NCBI GenBank assembly: GCA_016793465.1
Contig: JAEUJW010000017.1
Coordinates: 62,001-126,000, forward strand
Length of the DNA stretch: 64,000 bases
Source: Myxococcales bacterium
GTDB lineage: Bacteria; Myxococcota; Polyangia; Nannocystales; Nannocystaceae
Direction: 5' to 3'
Positions 56,122 through 64,000 of the stretch are shown piece by piece. The translations under genes and the position numbers were made by a program. Position 1 is the first letter of the stretch, and the number at the start of each line of letters is the position of its first letter. Under the pieces are notes generated by a model. The model made no database searches and was not told where the DNA came from. It saw nothing but the letters and a program-made list of their open reading frames with translations.

Positions 56122-56820
56122 ATGCGCAAGATCCACCTGATGAACGAGGGCGCGCGCGACGCGACGGTCGCCATCGAGTCGGTCCGCGAGCGGGTCGGCA
56201 CGACCATGGGGCTGCCCGGCAAGAAGCTGCAGTTTCGCCGCTACGTGGCCTCGGCCGAGTCGGGGCTGCACGACAAGCTGGCGGCGCAGCACGGCGACAA
56301 GCTCGGGCAGGCGCTGCTCGACGGCGACCCGGAGATCGACCGCGAGGTCGTCGGCCGCCAGGCGGGCGACACCCAGACGGTGTTCCTCTCGGGCTCGGGC
56401 GAGGTGCTGCACGCGTCGCCGTCGCTCGTCGACGTGCTGTTCGCGCCCGACGGCAGCGAGCGCGAGCGCAAGCCGGCCGAGGACGTGCCGGCCAACACCA
56501 ACGAGGAGGCGCCGGTCCGCTGGACCAAGATGCGGATGAAGCGCGCCGAGGTGGTGACCAAGTTCGCGTTCCGGCGCACGGTCCAAATTAAACACGTCGA
56601 CGGCCTCAGCTTCGACTTCCTGTACGCCATGGCCAAGGACCTGGCGGACAAGGACGAGGTGGCGCTGCTCGGCGCGGGCCCGAAGGGGCGCGACCCGCTG
56701 ATCTTCCAGGAGAACGGCACGCCGTACCGCGCCTTCCTCGAGGGCCGCGTCGACGGGCAGAAGTACAAGCTGCTGCTCCACCTCAGCAACCTCGAGCTGC
56801 GCACGCTGGCCGCGACCTGA
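56122..56820 (+). CDS. Unrecognised protein, second gene of the ligase cassette
   Basis: The 232-residue product is soluble and mixed alpha/beta. Visible features are a basic N-terminal region (GKKLQFRRYV), AGDTQTVFLSGSGEVLHA and LVDVLFAP, a Lys/Arg-rich central segment (RWTKMRMKRAEVVTKFAFRR) that could bind nucleic acid, and HVDGLSFDFLYAMAKDLADKDEVALLGAG near the C-terminus. No known motif is certain. A GAGGAGGC ribosome site precedes the ATG. It is flanked at 13 and 29 bp by the other two genes. Confidence 0.7.
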   Translation: MRKIHLMNEGARDATVAIESVRERVGTTMGLPGKKLQFRRYVASAESGLHDKLAAQHGDKLGQALLDGDPEIDREVVGRQAGDTQTVFLSGSGEVLHASPSLVDVLFAPDGSERERKPAEDVPANTNEEAPVRWTKMRMKRAEVVTKFAFRRTVQIKHVDGLSFDFLYAMAKDLADKDEVALLGAGPKGRDPLIFQENGTPYRAFLEGRVDGQKYKLLLHLSNLELRTLAAT

Positions 56821-56849
56821 ACCCCGAGACGCGCGAAGGAACCCCGACC

Positions 56850-58313
56850 ATGACCCTGTTCACCGTCGACAGCGCCCGCCCGCTCGGCAAGGGCAAACAA
56901 TCTCCCGCCGGCAGCATCACCGACGCCGACATGGCGGCGATGGTCCGCAACTACAAGCGCGTGGTCGCGGGCAGCTACCGCTCGCTGGTGTTCGAGGACC
57001 TGGCGACGCCGGCGCTGCCGGGCGGCAACCTGCTGGTGTCGCCGAAGATCGACGGCGAGATGTGGTTCCTCGTGCTCGGCGACGGGCCGGCGTTCCTGGC
57101 CTCGCCGACCGGGCGCGTGGTCTCGGGCGACGTGCCCGTGCTGACCGAGGCGACCGCGCTGGCGGGCAAGGTCCAGGGCCGCACGGTGCTGGCGGGCGAG
57201 CTGTTCGCGGTCAAGCCGGCGGGGCAGGGCCGCCCGCGCGTCGGCGACCTGGCGGCGGTGATGGGCGGCGAGGACAAGGCGCAGGTCGAGCGCATGGCCT
57301 TCGTGGCCTTCGACCTGGTGGTCGGCGGCGACGCCGAGGCGCCGCAGCGCAGCCTGGTGTACAGCGAGCGGCTCGACGTGCTGCGGCGGCTGCTGGCCGG
57401 CGGCAAGCGCGTGCAGGCGATCAAGACCGAGGCGGCGTCGGGCAGCGAGCGGGTGCTGGCGCTGTGGAACGAGTGGGTCGAGGGCGGCAAGGGCGAGGGC
57501 CTGGTGCTGCGCACCGGCGACAACTTCGTCTACAAGGCCAAGCCGTCGATCACGCTCGACGCGGTGATCATCGGCTACACCGACAGCTCGGACGACCCCG
57601 ACGGCGTCGGCGCGCTGCTGATGGCGATGATGCGCGAGGACGGGCAGTTCCAGATCATCGGCTCGTGCGGCAACATGCCGACCGAGGTCCGCCAGCAATT
57701 CAAAAAGGCGCTGTCGGGCAAGGAGATCGCGTCGAACTACAGGTACGCCAACAGCAAGGGCGCGCTGTACCGCTTCGTCAGGCCGGAGACGGTCATCGAG
57801 TTCAAGGTGACCGACGTGCAGGGCGAGGACTCGTCGGGCGAGTCGATCCTGCGCATGGTGCTCGAGCACTCCGAGCGCGGCTGGACGGTGGTCCGTGAGC
57901 TGCCGGGCGCGAGCATCCTGCACCCGGTGTTCGTGCGCGTCCGCGACGACAAGCAGGTCAACAAGACCGACATCCGCGTGGCCCAGGTGCTCGAGCGCTG
58001 CCTCGTCGAGGGGCTCGGCAAGAAGGCCGAGAAGGTGGTGCTGCCGGCCTCGACGGTGGTCCGCCGCGAGGTCTACGTGAAGGCCGCCAAGGGCCAGAGC
58101 TCGGTGCGCAAGCTGGTGGTGTGGAAGACCAACAAGGAGACGGTCGACCGCAGCTACCCGGCGTTCGTGGTCCACTGGACCGACTACTCGCCCGGCCGCA
58201 AGGACCCGCTGCAGCGCGAGGTCCGGGTGGCCCCGACGCTCGCCGACGCGATCAAGATCGGCGACGACATGATCGCCGAGAACGTGAAGAAGGGCTGGGA
58301 CCGCCACGCGTAG
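56850..58313 (+). CDS. ATP-dependent ligase-like covalent nucleotidyltransferase, third gene of the cassette
   Basis: The 487-residue protein has the nucleotidyltransferase motifs in order: motif I SPKIDGEM (Lys66), III LAGELFAV (Glu117), IIIa VAFDLV (152-157), IV GEGLVLR (215-221) and V KAKPSI (229-234), followed by an OB-like domain (VIIGYTDSSDDPDG, GSCGNMPTEV) as in small DNA ligases, then an unrecognised C-terminal domain (about 330-487). The Arg that follows KxDGx in DNA ligases is Met here, so an RNA ligase, capping-like or modified activity is possible. AAGGAA precedes the ATG. Confidence 0.82.
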   Translation: MTLFTVDSARPLGKGKQSPAGSITDADMAAMVRNYKRVVAGSYRSLVFEDLATPALPGGNLLVSPKIDGEMWFLVLGDGPAFLASPTGRVVSGDVPVLTEATALAGKVQGRTVLAGELFAVKPAGQGRPRVGDLAAVMGGEDKAQVERMAFVAFDLVVGGDAEAPQRSLVYSERLDVLRRLLAGGKRVQAIKTEAASGSERVLALWNEWVEGGKGEGLVLRTGDNFVYKAKPSITLDAVIIGYTDSSDDPDGVGALLMAMMREDGQFQIIGSCGNMPTEVRQQFKKALSGKEIASNYRYANSKGALYRFVRPETVIEFKVTDVQGEDSSGESILRMVLEHSERGWTVVRELPGASILHPVFVRVRDDKQVNKTDIRVAQVLERCLVEGLGKKAEKVVLPASTVVRREVYVKAAKGQSSVRKLVVWKTNKETVDRSYPAFVVHWTDYSPGRKDPLQREVRVAPTLADAIKIGDDMIAENVKKGWDRHA

Positions 58314-58343
58314 GCGGCCGGTCGCGGCCCGGATCGGTGGGGG

Positions 58344-59120
58344 TCAGGCCGTCTCGCCGCCGTCGATGGCGAGGGCCTGGCCGGTGATGCCGCCGGCGTC
58401 GGGGCTGGCGAGGTAGGCGACGAGGGTCGCGATCTCGTCGGGGTCGCGCAGGCGGCCCTGCGGGGAGAAGCCGGCGAGCGCGGCGCGGGCCTCGTCGGTG
58501 GAGCGGCCGGTGGTGGCCTGGATGTTCTCGGCGGCGCGCGTGACGATGTCGGTGTCGGTGAAGCCGGGGCACACGGCGTTGACGGTGACGCCCTTGCGCG
58601 CGAGCTCGACGGCGAGGGAGCGGGTGAGGCCGAGCAGGCCGGCCTTGCTGGCGGCGTAGGCCGCGGTGTAGGCGTAGCCCTTCAGCGCGGCGGTCGAGGC
58701 GATGCTGATCACGCGGCCCCAGCCGGCCTTGATCATGCCGGGCACGAGCGCGCGGGTGAGGGCGAACGGGGCGGTGAGGTTGAGCTCGAGCAGGGCGGCC
58801 CAGTGGGCGTCGTCGGTGCGCGCGAGCGGGGCGGAGCCGGCGGCCCCGGCGTTGTTGACGAGCACCTGGACGCCGGCGCCGAGGCCTTCGCAGTAGGTCG
58901 CGAGCTCGGCGAGGAAGCGGGCGCGGTCGGCGGGGTCGCCGAGCTCGCACGGCAGCACGTGGATCTTGCCGGCGGCGATCGGGCGCAGCTCGGCGGCGAC
59001 GCTGGTGAGGGCGGGCTGGTCGCGGCCCGAGAGGACGAGGGCGTGGCCCGGCGCGAGGGCGCGGGCGATGGCGCGGCCGATGCCGCGGCTGGCCCCGGTG
59101 ACGAGCGCGAGGGGTGGCAT
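58344..59120 (-). CDS. Short-chain dehydrogenase/reductase
   Basis: The 258-residue protein has the classical SDR layout: TGASRGIG cofactor motif (8-15), NNAG, catalytic Ser (ISIASTAAL) and YAASK Tyr/Lys, then CPGFTDTD. The overall pattern (LDPDEIATLVAYLAS, ITGQALAIDGG) is FabG/3-oxoacyl-ACP reductase-like or 3-hydroxybutyrate dehydrogenase-like; substrate unknown. TAGACT ends 8 nt before the ATG, inside the end of the upstream kinase gene. Confidence 0.9.
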   Translation of the reverse strand: MPPLALVTGASRGIGRAIARALAPGHALVLSGRDQPALTSVAAELRPIAAGKIHVLPCELGDPADRARFLAELATYCEGLGAGVQVLVNNAGAAGSAPLARTDDAHWAALLELNLTAPFALTRALVPGMIKAGWGRVISIASTAALKGYAYTAAYAASKAGLLGLTRSLAVELARKGVTVNAVCPGFTDTDIVTRAAENIQATTGRSTDEARAALAGFSPQGRLRDPDEIATLVAYLASPDAGGITGQALAIDGGETA

Positions 59121-59134
59121 GCGGCCCGAGTCTA

Positions 59135-60760
<1,626 letters not shown>

Positions 60761-60906
60761 GTCGACGCCGCAGTGTCGCACCAATCCCGGGCCCATGGCG
60801 CCGCCGCGACGTCATGGGCGTACTTGCACGCACCGGCGCGGGGTTCGAGATTGCGCCCGCACGCGGCTTGTGGCGGCCGCGCGGGCGGTGATACGTATGG
60901 GGCGTG

Positions 60907-61748
<842 letters not shown>

Positions 61749-61752
<4 letters not shown>

Positions 61753-63104
61753 GGCGGGCGATCGGTCCGGCGCTGCTCGGCGCCTCGCTCGTGCAGTGCT
61801 TCGCGGTGCCGGAGCGCGGCTGCGAGGACGAGAGCGGGCTGTACGTCGCCTACCACGTGTGCATGCCGTCGGCGGGGTTCGAGCTCGGGGTGCAGAAGCT
61901 CATCCTCGACCTGAAGCGCGCCGACTTCGACGGCGAGGGCATCGCCAACGACCTCGCCGGGCTGGCGTACATCGTCGACCCGGCGAACCCGGAGAACACG
62001 CAGGCGAGCGCGGCGATCGTGCGCGTGCGCCGGCAGCTGGGCGCGCCGCAGCTGGAGGAGCTGGCGGTGCCGGTCGGGACCGTCGACGTCACGCCGGTGC
62101 ACCTGGGCTCGAGCCAGCAGAGCCTGGCCTACGCGATCGACGACAGCTACGGCGCGGCGACCGGGAAGATCGAGCTGCGCATCAACAGCAACGGCGTGTT
62201 CACCGAGCCGGTGACCGGCGACCTGGACAACCTGCTGCAGCAGGGCTGCCGCGCGCCGTCCGACGTGACGACGCTGAGCGACGAGCCGGTGGTGCTGGTG
62301 ACGTGCGAGCGGGAGGACGCGCCCGACGAGCCGGTGGCGTTCGGGCGGGCCGACATCGGCGTGGTCTACCTGGTGCCGTTCGTCGAGTCGGGGGGCAACG
62401 GGCTGTTCTTCTACGGGCTCGAGGAGGACGAGGTCGACGGGGTCCACGGCACGCAGCTGTTCGACGGCGACGGCGAGGCCGACGGCCCGCTGTTCGGCGC
62501 GGCGATCTCGAAGCCGACCGCGGGCGACGGCGCCACCGCGCAGAACCTCGAGCACGACAAGGTCGTGATCGTGCAGCTGAAGGAGGCCGACGACATGCCG
62601 GGCATGGACAAGCCGGACATGGCGCCGATGGCCACGGTCCGCCTCGAGGACGGGCCGATCGAGGACCTCTACTCCGGCCAGCTCGACGGCGAGGGGACGA
62701 TCGAGCTGATCTCGCGCCACCAGGACCGCGGGTACCTGCGGATCTTGCAGCAGCGCGAGCCCGGCTCGCTGAGCTTCGGGGTGGTCGGGGAGCCGCTCGA
62801 GGTCTCGCAGCCGCTCGATGTCGCGGTCGGCGACTTCACGGGCGACGGCGCGGTCGACATCGCGGTGGCCTACGCCGAGGCCGACGTGGCCAAGCTCGGG
62901 GTGTTCATCCGCGCGCCCGACCGCGACGAGTTCGAGTTCGGGTTCGCCGAGATGGGCGGGGTCGGCGAGCGCGAGCTGGCCACCGCGATCGAGGCGCTCG
63001 ACGTCGACGACGACGGGGCGCTGGACCTGGCCGTCGCGGTCGCCACCGAGGACGTCGGCACCGAGATCCGGGTGTTCCTCAACCGGGCGGCGGGGCCGCG
63101 ATGA
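61749..63104 (+). CDS. Lipoprotein with FG-GAP/VCBS-like repeats
   Basis: The 451-residue product starts at a TTG that overlaps the previous stop (TTGA), the only in-frame start that gives a signal sequence (RRAIGPALLGASLVQC, lipobox Cys). The C-terminal half shows propeller-type repeats DVAVGDFTGDGAVDIAVAY and ALDVDDDGALDLAVAVA with Asp-rich calcium loops, typical of FG-GAP/VCBS modules. The middle region is unrecognised. The last 26 bp overlap the end of the convergent gene. Confidence 0.65.
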
Positions 63105-64000
63105 CGCTGTCGGCGAGGGTCGTGCGGTCGAACAGGGCGACGTCGCGGACCTGCAGCCTGGCGCTCTCGCGGTCGGGGTCGACGAGCAGGAGGCCGATCT
63201 GCGCCAGCGGCCCGCGCGGCTGCCAGGGCACCGGCGGGGCCTGCCAGATGCCGTAGTGGGCGTCCGGCGGGTCGACCTCGGCGGCGAGCGTGTCGCCGTC
63301 CCAGACCTCGAGGCGGGCGCGCGGGCCGACGTCGATGTTGCGCAGGTTGACGACCAGGTCGTGCGGGCTGCGGCTGTCCCCGGGGACAGGCACGGGGGCG
63401 AACTCGAGGGGCTTGCCCTCGCGCAGCATGAACGACGGGCCGGCGGCCTCGGGCGTCGGGGTCGCCGGGCGGGCGCGGGAGATCGAGGTGCCGGCGACCC
63501 AGCGGATGGGCTCGACCGCGTGGCCGAGGTCGTGCAGCGGGGCGAAGGTGCGGGCCCACGGCGGCGGGCGGCCGGCGGGGTCCGGCGGCGCGGACGGGGT
63601 CAGCAGGCGGACAGCGACGAGGCCGCCGTGCGGGCAGGCCTGGCCCTGACGCGGGCGCGGGTCGCCGAGGATCTCGAGCCGGCGCGGGGCCGACGCGAGC
63701 ACGAACGGGCCGAGAGTGTCGCGCGGGCCGCGGTCGCCGGCGAGCGGGGCGTCGTCGACGGTGAGCCCGAGGCCGCGGGTGCCGCCTGGCCCGGCGACCA
63801 GGACCAAAGAGACAGGTCCGGTGTCGGCGGCGTCGAACTCGAGCACGCGCGGGGCGGCGGGGTCGAGGCAGAGCGCGTCGGCGGACCAGCCGGGCCCGCG
63901 CACGACGAGGCCGGGCGGGCCGACGACGCGGCCGGACGCGAGGTCCCACGCGCGCACGGAGGCCTGCAGCGCCGGGTCGACCTCGACCTCGAACAGGCCC
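63079..64000 (-). CDS. Unrecognised beta-rich protein, 5' end outside the window
   Basis: The frame is open to the right edge, so the GTG at 63957 is probably internal. The visible 306 residues are strand-rich with repeated jelly-roll-like segments (VSLVLVAGPGG, RRLEILGDP, LVVNLRNIDVG, ARLEVWDGDTLAAEV, QIGLLLVD). They could be carbohydrate-binding or surface modules. A copy of the dispersed CTGTCCCCGGGGACAG palindrome lies inside at 63374-63389. Convergent and overlapping by 26 bp with the FG-GAP lipoprotein. Confidence 0.55.
   Translation of the reverse strand, partial: GLFEVEVDPALQASVRAWDLASGRVVGPPGLVVRGPGWSADALCLDPAAPRVLEFDAADTGPVSLVLVAGPGGTRGLGLTVDDAPLAGDRGPRDTLGPFVLASAPRRLEILGDPRPRQGQACPHGGLVAVRLLTPSAPPDPAGRPPPWARTFAPLHDLGHAVEPIRWVAGTSISRARPATPTPEAAGPSFMLREGKPLEFAPVPVPGDSRSPHDLVVNLRNIDVGPRARLEVWDGDTLAAEVDPPDAHYGIWQAPPVPWQPRGPLAQIGLLLVDPDRESARLQVRDVALFDRTTLADSVIAAPPPG

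Overview
The window is 64 kb of very GC-rich DNA (above 70 percent by eye) and looks like a chromosome segment of a myxobacterium of the Nannocystis/Plesiocystis type. The reasons are the dense two-strand gene packing, many lipoproteins whose mature part starts with long Ser/Thr/Gly/Asp linkers, WGxAPDDVxxVGG propeller lipoproteins, lamin-tail-domain lipoproteins, Ser/Thr kinases with PEGA-like tails, an FHA-type sigma-54 activator and Cys-rich secreted proteins. I see no rRNA, tRNA, CRISPR array, insertion sequence, integrase or phage gene. Layout: 0-11 kb carries the C-terminus of a large ATPase, an extensin-like secreted protein, a two-component system, secreted proteins, a TerC membrane protein, an ABC-F ATPase and a glycine-rich RRM protein. 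11-26 kb carries an acetyltransferase, a LecA-like lectin fold, a sigma-70 family factor, several lipoproteins, ApaG, a glutaredoxin/A-type/rhodanese fusion, an OmpA porin-like protein, a LOG hydrolase, a flavin halogenase, a zinc-ribbon protein and a degenerate E2-like lipoyl protein. 26-39 kb is the most coherent block: a membrane adenylate cyclase, an outer-membrane protein with a helix-hairpin-helix domain, a HAD phosphatase-like lipoprotein, three thermonuclease-fold lipoproteins, two lamin-tail-domain lipoproteins, thymidine kinase and a NupC transporter. Read together these could degrade extracellular DNA, dephosphorylate the products, import nucleosides and salvage thymidine. 39-48 kb holds a 2-oxoglutarate oxygenase, a solitary adenine methyltransferase, a penicillin/AHL-acylase-type hydrolase abutting a membrane aminopropyltransferase-like enzyme, and a c-heme plus copper-monooxygenase-like lipoprotein. 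48-55 kb has a TerB-like protein, a four-gene lipoprotein operon divergent (6 bp) from a Ser/Thr kinase, and an FHA sigma-54 activator. 55.5-58.3 kb is a tight three-gene cassette, with its own promoter, of two unrecognised proteins and a ligase-like nucleotidyltransferase; it is the best candidate for an undescribed system. 58-64 kb holds an SDR, a second kinase, a TPR protein, an FG-GAP-like lipoprotein and a gene cut by the window edge. A cross-cutting observation is that about twenty genes have an nAnnnT (mostly TAnnnT) hexamer ending 6-10 nt before their start codon and no Shine-Dalgarno, which points to widespread leaderless transcription; genes with a normal leader (sigma factor, OmpA, RRM protein, tdk, ligase cassette) keep a Shine-Dalgarno. 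Starts below were chosen with this signal where possible.
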